A stretch of DNA of 64,000 nt from Chloroflexi bacterium UBA6077 (GCA_002436065.1 DIXP01000079.1:35438-99437), one strand, 5' to 3'; shown: positions 53,431 to 63,056, counted from the first letter of the stretch. The notes: generated by a model not told the origin, from the sequence alone. Numbers and translations are program-made.

Positions 53431-54720
53431 TCAGCTACGTTTAATGTTATAGAAGGCCTCCAAACCGGCATAGATCGCGGCGTCGCCCAGCTCCTCCTCG
53501 ATCCGAAGCAGTTGGTTGTACTTTGCCACTCTCTCGCCGCGGGCGGGTGCTCCCGTCTTGATCTGGCCGGCGTTGGTGGCCACCGATAGGTCCGCGATGG
53601 TGGTGTCCTCAGTCTCGCCCGACCGGTGGGAGATCACCGCCGTGAAGCGGGCACGCTGCGCCATCTGGATGGCCGCGAAGGTCTCCGTGAGGGTCCCGAT
53701 CTGGTTGACCTTGATCAGGATGGAGTTGGCCGTGCCCTCCTGGATGCCTCGGCGGAGGCGGGAGGTGTTGGTCACGAAGAGGTCGTCTCCCACTATCTGG
53801 ACTCGCTCGCCAAGCTGTTCGGTCAGCATGGCCCAGCCCTCCCAGTCGTCTTCGGCCAGGCCGTCCTCGATCGAGATGATTGGATACTGGCGCACCCAGT
53901 CGGCGTAGAACTGCACCATCTGTTCAGAGGTGAGGGTCCTGCCCTCCTTCGCCAGGTTGTACTTGCCGTTCTCGTACAGCTCGGTGGCTGCGGGGTCCAA
54001 TGCCAGGAACACATCCTCGCCCGGCTTGTATCCGGCGGCGTTGATTGCTTCCAGGATCAGCTCCACCGCCTGCTGGTTGGACTTGAGGCTGGGGGCGAAT
54101 CCGCCCTCGTCTCCCACGTTGGTGTTCATGCCCTTGCCCTTGAGCACCTTCTTGAGGGCCTGGTAGATCTCGGTGCTGATCCGCAGACCGTTGGCGAAGC
54201 TGTGGGCTCCCACGGGCATCACCATGAACTCCTGGAGGTCGGTGGAGTTGGCGGCATGCCTCCCGCCGTTCAGGATGTTGAGCATCGGGACCGGCAGGGT
54301 GCGGGCGTTGGGTCCACCGAGGTAGCGGTAGAGGGGTAGCTCCAGGAAGACGGCCGCGGCGTGGGCGCAGGCGAGGGAGACCCCCAGGATGGCATTTGCG
54401 CCCAGCTTCGCCTTGTTGTGAGTGCCGTCTAGCTCCAGCATCACCTGGTCTATGTCCGCTTGGTCCAGGGCGGACATCCCGCACAGCTCGTCGGCGATGA
54501 CGTCGTTGACGTTCTCTACGGCTTTCAGGACTCCGGCGCCGCCGAATTGGCTGGCATCCTTGTCTCGAAGCTCCAGCGCCTCGTGGACTCCCGTTGAGGC
54601 CCCGGAAGGGACGGCTGCTCTCCCGACGGAGCCGTCATCCAGGACCACCTCGACCTCGACCGTAGGGTTGCCGCGCGAGTCCAAGATCTGTCTTGCCGTG
54701 ACATCGGTGATGGTAGACAT
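53431..54720 (-). CDS. eno: Enolase
   Basis: Dehydrates 2-phosphoglycerate to phosphoenolpyruvate. ARQILDSRGNPTVEVEV at the N-terminus, the loop SGASTGVHEALELRD, NVGDEGGFAPSL, SIEDGLAEDDW, VGDDLFVTN, LIKVNQIGTLTE and SHRSGETEDTTIADL carry the Mg ligands and catalytic residues. 429 residues. It is the first of the leftward glycolytic genes. Confidence 0.97.
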   Translation of the reverse strand: MSTITDVTARQILDSRGNPTVEVEVVLDDGSVGRAAVPSGASTGVHEALELRDKDASQFGGAGVLKAVENVNDVIADELCGMSALDQADIDQVMLELDGTHNKAKLGANAILGVSLACAHAAAVFLELPLYRYLGGPNARTLPVPMLNILNGGRHAANSTDLQEFMVMPVGAHSFANGLRISTEIYQALKKVLKGKGMNTNVGDEGGFAPSLKSNQQAVELILEAINAAGYKPGEDVFLALDPAATELYENGKYNLAKEGRTLTSEQMVQFYADWVRQYPIISIEDGLAEDDWEGWAMLTEQLGERVQIVGDDLFVTNTSRLRRGIQEGTANSILIKVNQIGTLTETFAAIQMAQRARFTAVISHRSGETEDTTIADLSVATNAGQIKTGAPARGERVAKYNQLLRIEEELGDAAIYAGLEAFYNIKRS

Positions 54721-54838
54721 GTTCCCTCCTAGCGATCAGCTATCAACAGCGAGCAGTCAGCCTTCAGCTTTTACGATGAAGCTAGCAGAGTCGTTGCCTC
54801 AGTGTCAAACGGGGCGGAGACTACGAGGGAACGCAAGA

Positions 54839-54888
54839 AGCCCCTGCATCGTGGATTGCCGCGCGAACCGATCCACGATGCAGGGGCT
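54839..54888 (-). terminator. Hairpin after the BioD/DRTGG-like gene
   Basis: AGCCCCTGCATCGTGGAT (54839-54856) pairs perfectly with ATCCACGATGCAGGGGCT (54871-54888) across 14 bases. It begins 15 bases downstream of the stop at 54904 on the minus strand and separates this gene from eno. Confidence 0.65.
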
Positions 54889-54903
54889 CTTCGTCCCCGT
54901 GTG

Positions 54904-55971
54904 CTACCTCTTCGGGGCGAGGCTGAGATCCTCCCGCAGCTCCGGATATCTGAGGTTGGCTTCAAGCATCCGTGCGAAGCGCCTCATCTTCTTCTCGTGA
55001 TGGAACAGCACTTCAGTGAACGCCTGCTCCACCAGTCCCGCCGCGGTGACGGTATCCTGTTGTACCAAGACGATGGGCACGCCGAGTTCCTCGGCTCGTG
55101 CAAGGATCATTGGACTGGGTTGCAGGTTGCCGGTGAGCACTAGGCAACGTGTTGAGGTTTCTAATGCCGCCAATTGGATGTCCGGGCGGTCGCCTCCAGT
55201 GATGACGACCTTATTGGGTTTGCGGCGGAAGTACTGGAGAGCATTTTCGACGGTCATGGCGCCCACCATGACGTTCTCAACAAGCTGCTTCATCCGGTCT
55301 TGAGCCGTGACCACTCTCCCGCCGAGCCTCTCGACGATATCGCCAACGGTTGTGGCCATCAGCAGCTTGTCTTCAGCCAGGGCGGCGTAGACCTTCACGC
55401 CATGGCGCTCCAGGTATGGAGTCAACGACTCTTTGAAGAAGTCTGCCATCGGGAGGGGCACTGCATTGAGGACGACACCGAGGAGGCGGTTGCCGAGCCA
55501 CTTCTTGGCGGCAAGGATACCATCGGCCACCAGTTCGGTGTTGGCGCGGACAACTAGGAGCACCTGGGCATCGAGCAAGGCGACCGTGGATGCGGCATCC
55601 AACCCCACCATGCTCCCTTCGGCAAACCCGCTGGTACCCTCGACCACCATGACTTCCTTACCCGACGAGGTAAGGCGAAAGGCTTCTCCGACCTTTTCGG
55701 TTAGGTCGCCCATCTTCTCCGAGAAGACCCGATCCAGGGTCTCCCCATCAACGATGACGGGGGTAAGCAGCTCCATGGACTCCACCAGTCCAAGAGAGCG
55801 CTTCACCACGGAGGCACAGCTCTGAGCGCTACCCAGCTGCCGCACCGCAGTTGTGATCGGCCGCAGATAGCCCACACTGTATCCGTCGTTAGCCAGTTTC
55901 CTGGCCAAGCCGAGGCAGAGGACTGTCTTGCCTGCGAAGCTCTCCAATGACATGACGTACAAGGTAACCAT
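54904..55971 (-). CDS. BioD-like ATPase with DRTGG domain, regulator-type N-part of phosphotransacetylases
   Basis: A 355-residue protein similar to the regulatory N-terminal region found on some phosphate acetyltransferases. Residues 1-210 form a dethiobiotin-synthetase-like P-loop domain (SLESFAGKTVLCLGLA, VVEGTSGFAEGS, VVLNAVP). Residues 220-330 look like a DRTGG domain (MVGAMTVENALQYFRR, VVITGGDRPDIQLAAL). No acetyltransferase domain follows. The neighbour upstream is the ADP-forming acetyl-CoA synthetase, so a regulatory or accessory role in acetate metabolism is likely. Start GTG or ATG near 55971 lacks a strong Shine-Dalgarno. Confidence 0.75.
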   Translation of the reverse strand: MVTLYVMSLESFAGKTVLCLGLARKLANDGYSVGYLRPITTAVRQLGSAQSCASVVKRSLGLVESMELLTPVIVDGETLDRVFSEKMGDLTEKVGEAFRLTSSGKEVMVVEGTSGFAEGSMVGLDAASTVALLDAQVLLVVRANTELVADGILAAKKWLGNRLLGVVLNAVPLPMADFFKESLTPYLERHGVKVYAALAEDKLLMATTVGDIVERLGGRVVTAQDRMKQLVENVMVGAMTVENALQYFRRKPNKVVITGGDRPDIQLAALETSTRCLVLTGNLQPSPMILARAEELGVPIVLVQQDTVTAAGLVEQAFTEVLFHHEKKMRRFARMLEANLRYPELREDLSLAPKR

Positions 55972-56113
55972 TGTCAGCCACCTCCGTGCATGATTTGGCG
56001 TGTTCGGCTCCGCGCTGCCCGAATGCCTGCGGCTTATGGAAATGGACTGTCGCCGAACTGGAGGAGGAGACGATGAGGCACTACCACCGCCTCCTCCTCT
56101 GGCAACCTATCCG

Positions 56114-58264
56114 CTAGCCACGCTCTGCCAGAGTCAACCGGGCGTCGAGAGCTATTGCACCCTGACCCTCCGGCATCAACACCAAGGGGTTGATGTCCAT
56201 CTCTAGGATCTCCGGGAAATCGGTAACCAGCTGGGAAACCCGCAGGATGATCTCCTCAGCGACCTTCAGGTCTGCCGGGGGCTCGCCCCGGGCGCCCTGA
56301 AGCAGCTTGAACGAGCGTATCTCACTCATCATGTTCCGCGCCGAACGCTCGTTGATGGGCGCAACTCGGAAGCTCACGTCCTTCAGGATTTCCACGTAGA
56401 TGCCGCCGAGTCCGAACATCAGCAAGGGGCCGAACTGAGGATCCCTGTTCATGCCGATGATGACCTCGCGACCCTTAGGCACCATCTCAGCGATGTTGAC
56501 ACCCCAGATGTCGGCCTCGGGCATTCGGGCGCGGACCTTATCCATCATGGCGTGGAAGCCACGTTCCACCTCCTCCGCGTCCTTCAGCCCGACCATGACG
56601 CCACCGATGTCCGACTTGTGCAGGATATCTGGGGATGCGATCTTCATGACGACGGGGAACCCGACTTCCGTGGCGATGCGCACGGCCTCGGCAGCACTCC
56701 TGGCCAGGTCGCCCTTGGGAATGCGAATGCCATAGGCCTCCAGCACTGCTCGGCCTTCCACCTCTCCCAGGGTCAGTCGACCTTCCTGTCGGAACCTGTT
56801 GAATAGGTTGGCCACGGCGGTCTTGTTGACCTGGAACTGGGGGAAGGTGAGTGGCGGGGAGTCCAGCCACCGGCGATAGCGGACCATGGCGCCGAGGGCC
56901 TCCATGGCGCGCTCCGGGAACGGGTAGTTCGGGACGCTATTTGCGGAGAGGACGGCCACGCCCTCCTTGACCTCAGAGGCGCCCATGAAGGATCCCAGGA
57001 CCGGCTTGTCGTAGCGCGCAGCAACCTCGGCCACGGCCCTGGCCGTATCTGTGGCATCGGTCATCACCTGAGGGGTGAGGAGCACGACGACCGAATGGAC
57101 GTTGGGATCTTGCAGGACGATCTCCAGGGCCGTCGCGTAGCGATCGGCGAGGGCATCGCCCAGGACGTCCACGGGGTTGTGGGCACTGGCTTGAGGCGGA
57201 AGAGCTGCCTGCAACTTCTCGGTCGTCTCCGTGGTGAGCGTCGCGATCTTGAGTCCCAACCGCTCGGCAGCGTCGCTGGCCATGATGCCGGGGCCACCGG
57301 CGTTGGTGACCACGGCCACCCCGGTGCCCGTCGGGACGGGTTGGTTGGCAAAGGCGAAGGCGTAGTCGAACAGTTCCTGCACCGAGGTGGCACGGATCAC
57401 CCCGCACTGAGCAAAGGCAGCGCGGTATGCCTGATCCGAACCGGCGAGGGTGCCGGTGTGGGAGGAGATGGCTCGGGAACCGGCGGCGGTGGTTCCGGAC
57501 TTGATGATCAAGACCGGTTTCTTCCTCGTGACCTCCTTGGCCGTCTCGATGAACAACTGGCCGTCGGCGATGCCTTCGAGGTACCCAAGGATGACCTTGG
57601 TGTTGGGGTCATCGACCCAGGCCTTCAACAGGTCAACCTCGTTGACGTCCAGCTTGTTGCCGAGGCTGACCATGCTGGAAAAGCCGAAGCCCTCGCCGAG
57701 GGACCAGTCGAGGATCGCCGACATCAGGGCGCCCGACTGGGACATGAAGGCGGTCCGGCCCTGCTTGGGCATGACGGCGGCGAAGGTGGCGTTGTGTGGG
57801 GCGAAGGTGTCTACAACACCCAGCACGTTGGGGCCGATGATGCGCATGCCGTAGCGCTTGCCGATCTCCTCGATATCCTTCTCCAGCTTGCGGCCCTCGG
57901 GACCGATCTCGCGGAAGCCGGCGCTGATGATGATCATGCCCCTGCAGCCCTTGCGGCCGCACTCCTCGGTGATCTGGGGGACGAACCGACCAGGCGTTGT
58001 GACCACTGCCAGGTCGACCTCCTCCGGCACATCCAGAACCGTTGGGTACACCTTTCGGCCAAGGATCTCCGTGGCCTTCGGGTTGATGGGGTAGATGGGA
58101 CCGGGATACCCCGCGTCGACGATGTTCTTGAGCACACTCCCACCAAGGCCCTTGACGTCGCGAGTTGCGCCGATGACCGCGATGGACTTTGGCTTGAAGA
58201 AGACTTCTAGCACGGCCTCGCCTGCCTCCTTTAGGGATTCCGACTTGGATATGATTTGCGTCAC
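56114..58264 (-). CDS. acd: Acetate-CoA ligase (ADP-forming), fused alpha-beta
   Basis: Reversibly makes acetate and ATP from acetyl-CoA, ADP and phosphate. The alpha part (1-460) has the CoA-binding Rossmann domain (FKPKSIAVIGATRDVKGLGG) and the phosphorylated-His segment SHTGTLAGSDQAYRAAF near residue 268. The beta part (from about 490) is an ATP-grasp domain (GDLARSAAEAVRIATEVGFPVVMK, MVPKGREVIIGMNRDPQFGPLLMFGLGGI, and INPLVLMPEG). 716 residues is typical of the fused form. A 187-base leader upstream (58265-58451) has small inverted repeats but no clear promoter. Confidence 0.93.
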   Translation of the reverse strand: MTQIISKSESLKEAGEAVLEVFFKPKSIAVIGATRDVKGLGGSVLKNIVDAGYPGPIYPINPKATEILGRKVYPTVLDVPEEVDLAVVTTPGRFVPQITEECGRKGCRGMIIISAGFREIGPEGRKLEKDIEEIGKRYGMRIIGPNVLGVVDTFAPHNATFAAVMPKQGRTAFMSQSGALMSAILDWSLGEGFGFSSMVSLGNKLDVNEVDLLKAWVDDPNTKVILGYLEGIADGQLFIETAKEVTRKKPVLIIKSGTTAAGSRAISSHTGTLAGSDQAYRAAFAQCGVIRATSVQELFDYAFAFANQPVPTGTGVAVVTNAGGPGIMASDAAERLGLKIATLTTETTEKLQAALPPQASAHNPVDVLGDALADRYATALEIVLQDPNVHSVVVLLTPQVMTDATDTARAVAEVAARYDKPVLGSFMGASEVKEGVAVLSANSVPNYPFPERAMEALGAMVRYRRWLDSPPLTFPQFQVNKTAVANLFNRFRQEGRLTLGEVEGRAVLEAYGIRIPKGDLARSAAEAVRIATEVGFPVVMKIASPDILHKSDIGGVMVGLKDAEEVERGFHAMMDKVRARMPEADIWGVNIAEMVPKGREVIIGMNRDPQFGPLLMFGLGGIYVEILKDVSFRVAPINERSARNMMSEIRSFKLLQGARGEPPADLKVAEEIILRVSQLVTDFPEILEMDINPLVLMPEGQGAIALDARLTLAERG

Positions 58265-58451
58265 GACCTCTGCCTCCTTGCAGTAGTAACCACATTGGTT
58301 TTTTTAGGCCGCCAACGGCGGTCCGAACCGCGCAGCTTCGCACGGTGGTGCCCTAACGACAGGCGAAGGAAACCGCTCGCATCCGGCAAACATCCACCGG
58401 ACGCACGGCACAGCCTCCTAGTATAAGAAGCATATCACGTTGGTTTGGGCC

Positions 58452-59792
58452 TCACAACAGCTTCTGGGCGGCTCTCGGCCTAACCACGAGGGTCAGACCC
58501 TTGGCCTCGATTACCTCCACCAGTTCATTCTCCGCGATGGTGCCGGCGTCGGCAACTGCCTTCCAAAGAGCTCCATCCACCAGTACCATGCCGCCAGGTT
58601 CGAGTGGTGTCTTGGCGCTGCCCACAAGACCCACTACCGCTTCCATTCCCATGGATGGGCGCCGACGACGGGATCTGACAACGGCTGCTACGACGAGGGT
58701 GAAGAAGGCCGTTAGACCCAGGGCGACGGCAACGATGGCGGACATGGAGATGGCCAGGAAGGGGGCGTTCTGGGTGTTGATGAGCATCATCGATCCCAGA
58801 ACGAAAGAGAACGTGCCCCCCGCCGTGAGGATCCCGTGGGTTGGGGCGAACAGGTCGGCTACGAACAGCAGGAAGGCAAAACCGATCAGAAGCGCTCCCG
58901 CCAGGTTGATGGGCAGGGTGCCCAGCCCAAAGAGGGCGAAGAGCAGACAGATGCCCCCAACCACCCCGGGCAGGATGGCACCGGGATTGGTGAGTTCCAA
59001 GATCAGCCCCATGGTGCCGAGGCTCATCAATATGTATGCGATTGTGGGGTCGCTGACGGCATGGAGCAGCGACTCGAAGGGCGTCATCTCCAGTGGGACC
59101 GTGGGTATGCCTTTGGTCTTCAGGATGACCTTGCCCGAGGGCATCTGGAGCTCTCGACCGTCCACCTGCTCCAAGAGGCTGGGAAGGTCGTTGGCCACCA
59201 GATCTATCACCCCCAGTTCGAGGGCCTCCTGAGCGGTGACGTTGACGCTCTCCCTCACTGCCTTCTCCGCCCAGTCCACGTTCCGTCCATGGGATTGGGC
59301 CAGTCCCTTGATGTAGGCGACTGCATCGTTGGTCACCTTGCCCCGCATCGTATCAGACATCTGCTGCTCGCCACTCTCTCCCATGGCCACGGGGGAGGCG
59401 GATCCGATGTTGGTGTTGGGAGCCATGGCGGCGATGTGGGCGGAGTAGGAGATGTAGACGCCCGCGGAGCCTGCTCGCGCGCCCGGTGGAGAAACATACA
59501 CGATCACGGGTACGTTTGAGGCCATAATCCGTTGGATTATGGCGCGCATTGAGCTGTCCAGCCCTCCCGGGGTGTCCATCTGGAGGACGATGGCCTCCGC
59601 ACCGTCGGACTCGGCCTGAGAAATGGCGCGCTCGACGTAGCTGGTGGCCACCGGGTTGATCACCCCTTTGACGGTCAACAATGCCACGTGGTCACCCTGC
59701 GCGATGGAGGGTGTGGGGTAGAGAAGGACGGAGAGCAGCGACAGGAGCACTATCTGAAGCAGTGGATGTAGCTTGAAACGGAAAGGTAGCAT
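58452..59792 (-). CDS. NfeD/ClpP-class membrane serine protease
   Basis: A secreted-side protease of the NfeD1b type that works with stomatin-like proteins. A signal peptide (LQIVLLSLLSVLLYPTPSIAQ) precedes a ClpP-fold domain (VKGVINPVATSYVERAI, LQMDTPGGLDSS). The catalytic Ser is in ARAGSAGVYISY near residue 108, and a Lys in VTNDAVAYIKGL may be its partner. Four or more membrane helices span 230-375, then an OB-fold domain ends the protein (GGMVLVDGALWKAV). 446 residues. No stomatin gene is adjacent. Confidence 0.9.
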   Translation of the reverse strand: MLPFRFKLHPLLQIVLLSLLSVLLYPTPSIAQGDHVALLTVKGVINPVATSYVERAISQAESDGAEAIVLQMDTPGGLDSSMRAIIQRIMASNVPVIVYVSPPGARAGSAGVYISYSAHIAAMAPNTNIGSASPVAMGESGEQQMSDTMRGKVTNDAVAYIKGLAQSHGRNVDWAEKAVRESVNVTAQEALELGVIDLVANDLPSLLEQVDGRELQMPSGKVILKTKGIPTVPLEMTPFESLLHAVSDPTIAYILMSLGTMGLILELTNPGAILPGVVGGICLLFALFGLGTLPINLAGALLIGFAFLLFVADLFAPTHGILTAGGTFSFVLGSMMLINTQNAPFLAISMSAIVAVALGLTAFFTLVVAAVVRSRRRRPSMGMEAVVGLVGSAKTPLEPGGMVLVDGALWKAVADAGTIAENELVEVIEAKGLTLVVRPRAAQKLL

Positions 59793-59837
59793 GTTTGGAT
59801 CCCCTTTCGGGGTCTATGATAGCAAGAAATTCATCAG

Positions 59838-59877
59838 GAGTCAGCTACTGGTTAACACGTTAGTCGGTAGCTGACTC
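59838..59877 (-). terminator. Hairpin downstream of the HAD gene
   Basis: GAGTCAGCTAC (59838-59848) pairs perfectly with GTAGCTGACTC (59867-59877). It lies 22 bases after the HAD stop on the minus strand and just before the protease gene. Confidence 0.5.
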
Positions 59878-59898
59878 TCCATAAATCGCCTGACCGGG

Positions 59899-60588
59899 CT
59901 AATGGGCCGACTCTAGCAGCGCGTCCAGTTCCCGCAGGTCGGAGATCTTGGCGTCGTACCGGGTGCTGTAGCCGTAGTCCCTGCTCTGGTTCGGTTGCTC
60001 GATCAGGACGGCAAATATGCCGAGCGCGCAGGCACTGTCCAGCTCGCCGAAGCCTCCATCGGCGACGAACACCGTCTCCGCCGGCTCCGCCCCAAGGCGT
60101 TGGCAGGCCAAATGGTAGATTGCCGGATCCGGCTTCAGGAGTCCCACTTCGTGCGAGAGGACGAGTGTGTGGAACAGTCGATCTAGTCCCAGGTAGGTGA
60201 GGGGAATAGCTGCGCCGTCGGAGGCGTTGCTCAGGAGCCCTAGCTGGTAACCATTGGAGGCTAGCTGGAGAAGGACCGGCACGGCATTGGGATAGGGTTT
60301 TACAGAATGTTCGAGTCTGCGTCGCTCTATCTCCACCAGGTCTCGGATCAGGTCGTCCGTTGAGGCTATTCCCAGCCCTGACAGAGTCGAGGCGATCTGT
60401 TGGCCGAGGTTGCCTCCCTTGCCTAGCATTCTATCGTTGACTGATCGGCGCCAGGCGTCCATGAACTGCTCGATGGGGATGCCAATCCGACCTGCGAACT
60501 GTTGCCGCCACAGGTCGGACTCCCGAAGGTCAAGCCAGATCAGGGTATCGTACAGGTCGAACAGAATGGCCTTGCGATTCATCATCAT
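59899..60588 (-). CDS. HAD-superfamily hydrolase
   Basis: A phosphatase-type HAD enzyme. Motif I is FDLYDTL near residue 10 with the nucleophilic Asp, motif II LLSNAS near 120, motif III LKPDP near 150, and motif IV VADGGFGELDSA near 177. A helical cap (residues 20-90) follows motif I as in class C1. The normal DxDxT pattern reads DLYDT, as in many HADs. Substrate unknown. Its start overlaps the end of the GH18 gene by 4 bases. Confidence 0.9.
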   Translation of the reverse strand: MMMNRKAILFDLYDTLIWLDLRESDLWRQQFAGRIGIPIEQFMDAWRRSVNDRMLGKGGNLGQQIASTLSGLGIASTDDLIRDLVEIERRRLEHSVKPYPNAVPVLLQLASNGYQLGLLSNASDGAAIPLTYLGLDRLFHTLVLSHEVGLLKPDPAIYHLACQRLGAEPAETVFVADGGFGELDSACALGIFAVLIEQPNQSRDYGYSTRYDAKISDLRELDALLESAH

Positions 60589-62888
60589 TGTGCGTCCGGT
60601 ATGCCGATGGTGTTGGTGCCGCCGTTACCGTTGGAGAAGTACATGGAGCGTTCGACCACCACCGGAGCGGTGGCATCGACTCGGGCCGAGACTGCGGCAT
60701 TGGGTACCGCCCTGTTGGCATCTAGAGTCGCCCGTCCATTCGCGGGCAGGGTCACCGATTGAGTGGAGGTCTTGCCCCCTTCCTGCATCCAGGTGACGGT
60801 GGCGTTGGTCGAGAAGCCGTTGGGGTTGGCGATCAGGACATATTCCTGGAAGGGCGAGGCTGTGGAACCCTCCGGGAGGTACCATGTGCGGGCCAAGCGG
60901 GGGCTGGCAACGGTGTTGTGGGCGCCGCCCCGACCGAAGTACATAGCTCGCTCCGCCACGATCGGCTGGTCGGCCTGGACCTGAACCGACAGGCGGGCGT
61001 CGGGCATCAGTTGATTGATGAAGAGGCTGTAGCGGCTCCGCGGTCCTACCAGGTGGTGAGAGACGAGCAGAGTGCCATCCTCCTTGGCCAGGGTGACCGT
61101 GGCGGAGGCAGGGGTGTCGTTTGGGTTCATCAGCAGGAGCCAACTATCGTAGCCGGCGCGTGTATCGCCTTCCGCCAGATACCATTGGCGAGAAGGGGTG
61201 GTGATGGCCATGGTACCGTGCCCTCCCCCGCTAGATAGGTACATGGCCCGCTCCACGATGATGGGCGCCGTGCCCTCGACCCGAGCCGAGAAGGCCGTGG
61301 GCGGCAGTTCCTGGTTGGCGAAGAGGCTGGCGCGGCTGGTGGGGGGTAGATCGCGCACCACGGTCTTGTTGACCCCGCCTTCGAGCATCAATGTGAAGGT
61401 TACCCTCGTGGGTGTGGGGTTGGGGTTCATCACCAGGATCCAGCTATCGAAGGGCGGAGCGGTGGATCCCTCGGCCAGGTACCAGGTGGTGGCCGGTTGG
61501 TTGACGCCGGGGGAGCCGTGGCCGTCGGTGCGGAAATACATTGCCCGCTCGGCAAAGATGGGATGATCGGACTGGACGAGGGTGGACACCGCTGCCTTTG
61601 GGACGAGCTGGTTGATGAAGATACTGAATCGTGAGGTGGGAGCCAGGCTGTAATGGTGGGTGGTGGACGTGCCGTTGTCCTGCATGAAGGTCACGGTGGC
61701 GTTGGCGGTCGCGTTGTTCGGGTTCTGCAGCAGGAGCCAGCTGTCGAAGGGCGGAGCGGTACTCCCCTCGGCGAAGTACCAACTGCGCTGAGGGTTTGCT
61801 GGAGTATCCACTAGAGTGGCAATTGGTTTTGGGGTGGCTTCCACCGGCTTCGGTGTGGCCTGCTGTCCCGACCGGAGGGCGTCGATGGCGGGCCAGACCT
61901 CGGGGTCTTCGTGGCCGAGTCGCCACGCCGCCACACCGGCCAGATTGTGGCGTCGTACCAGATCCAGTTTGGGCGCTAGGCTGGCTCTGTTCTCGAACCA
62001 TGCCTGGTGACTATGTCCATCGCTGTCCGTGTAGCTGAGGCAGGCGGACTGCTGAGTCGGATCGACGGTTATGGTGGCGCCATAACGACTGGCCAGAGAG
62101 GCGGCATCGGGCCCGCGAAGCACCTTTGCCGGCGGACCGGCGGTTGTATTCCAATCGTAGCCATAGAAGGGCACGCCCAGGAGTATCTTGCTCGCTGGAA
62201 TCTGGGAGACCGCATATTCGAGGGTATCCTCTACCCAGGAGATGGGGGCAGCGGAGCCCGGGGTGGTGCTGCGAGCGGTCCGAAAGCCGTAGGCCATCAG
62301 GACGAAGAGGTCGGCGTGGGGGGCCAAGGCCGCGTAGTCCATGGCGCCGGCCCATCCGGTGCGAGCATCCGAGGTCTTGGCGGAAAGGGCCATGGTTACC
62401 AGCTTGCCTGTCGGCCTGAAGCGACCGGCCAGTTGCGACATGAAGCCGGTGAGTCCATCCCTATCCCCTGGGTCGAGCCCCTCGAAGTCAATGCTGATGC
62501 CATCGTATTCGGCTGTGGATCGCAGGAGGTTCTCGATGGCGGTAGCTCGGCTGCTCTCAGAGGCCAGGATCGAGTGGGCGATCTCCGCGCTGCCCGCGGT
62601 GACAGAGAGCAGGGATTTGGCGCGGAGTGAGCGAACGAGAGAGAGAACGGTAGGATTGGTCTTGCTTTCCACTGTTCCATCGGAGCACATGGTGGCCCAG
62701 TGAAGGCCCACGTAGTCCAGGTTGCCTGAACGCTGGCTCAAGGAGGCCAGGGAGGTAGGATCATCTGGTACGAAGTAGCCCCAGCGCAGTGGTCCAGATG
62801 ATTGGGCCACTGCCGTCGATGGCGTAGTGAGGGGGAGAAAAAACAGGATGGCCGCGAAGGCCAGCAGGCAGCGAGCGACTGGAAGCAA
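60585..62888 (-). CDS. Secreted GH18-type glycosidase with four C-terminal repeats
   Basis: Probable extracellular glycosidase on chitin-like or peptidoglycan glycans. A signal peptide (CLLAFAAILFFLPL) is followed by a GH18 barrel to about residue 340, with YDGISIDFEGLD near 133 carrying the catalytic DxxDxE and LMAYGF near 195. Then come four tandem repeats of about 100 residues, each opening with WY-AEGST-PFDSW and holding R-MYF. The TTG at 62888 is chosen: the ATG at 62924 lies inside the -10 TATAAT, so it would not be transcribed. The ATG form remains possible if another promoter exists. Confidence 0.82.
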   Translation of the reverse strand: MLPVARCLLAFAAILFFLPLTTPSTAVAQSSGPLRWGYFVPDDPTSLASLSQRSGNLDYVGLHWATMCSDGTVESKTNPTVLSLVRSLRAKSLLSVTAGSAEIAHSILASESSRATAIENLLRSTAEYDGISIDFEGLDPGDRDGLTGFMSQLAGRFRPTGKLVTMALSAKTSDARTGWAGAMDYAALAPHADLFVLMAYGFRTARSTTPGSAAPISWVEDTLEYAVSQIPASKILLGVPFYGYDWNTTAGPPAKVLRGPDAASLASRYGATITVDPTQQSACLSYTDSDGHSHQAWFENRASLAPKLDLVRRHNLAGVAAWRLGHEDPEVWPAIDALRSGQQATPKPVEATPKPIATLVDTPANPQRSWYFAEGSTAPPFDSWLLLQNPNNATANATVTFMQDNGTSTTHHYSLAPTSRFSIFINQLVPKAAVSTLVQSDHPIFAERAMYFRTDGHGSPGVNQPATTWYLAEGSTAPPFDSWILVMNPNPTPTRVTFTLMLEGGVNKTVVRDLPPTSRASLFANQELPPTAFSARVEGTAPIIVERAMYLSSGGGHGTMAITTPSRQWYLAEGDTRAGYDSWLLLMNPNDTPASATVTLAKEDGTLLVSHHLVGPRSRYSLFINQLMPDARLSVQVQADQPIVAERAMYFGRGGAHNTVASPRLARTWYLPEGSTASPFQEYVLIANPNGFSTNATVTWMQEGGKTSTQSVTLPANGRATLDANRAVPNAAVSARVDATAPVVVERSMYFSNGNGGTNTIGIPDAQ

Positions 62889-62921
62889 TGGTGAAGCTCT
62901 CGTCGGCGTGTAGAATTGTGC

Positions 62922-62931
62922 CATTATAGCA
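62922..62931 (-). promoter_or_regulatory. Extended -10 promoter for the GH18 gene
   Basis: On the minus strand this reads TGCTATAATG, an extended -10 (TGnTATAAT) with perfect hexamer at 62923-62928. No good -35 is seen. The transcript should start near 62916. Confidence 0.6.
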
Positions 62932-62963
62932 TAGGCGCAACAGGAATTTGGGCTTTAGCGCTG

Positions 62964-62973
62964 TGCTATAATG
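62964..62973 (+). promoter_or_regulatory. Extended -10 promoter for the coiled-coil gene
   Basis: TGCTATAATG is the exact inverse of the minus-strand element at 62922-62931, with TATAAT at 62967-62972. The transcript should start near 62979, giving a 78-base leader to the TTG at 63057. The two form a divergent promoter pair. Confidence 0.6.
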
Positions 62974-63056
62974 CCAGTCGGTCGGCACGGGATGCTACTA
63001 TCCCTTCTATCAACCCGCACCCATTTTCCAGATTGTAGCCAGCAGGAGCCACAGGG

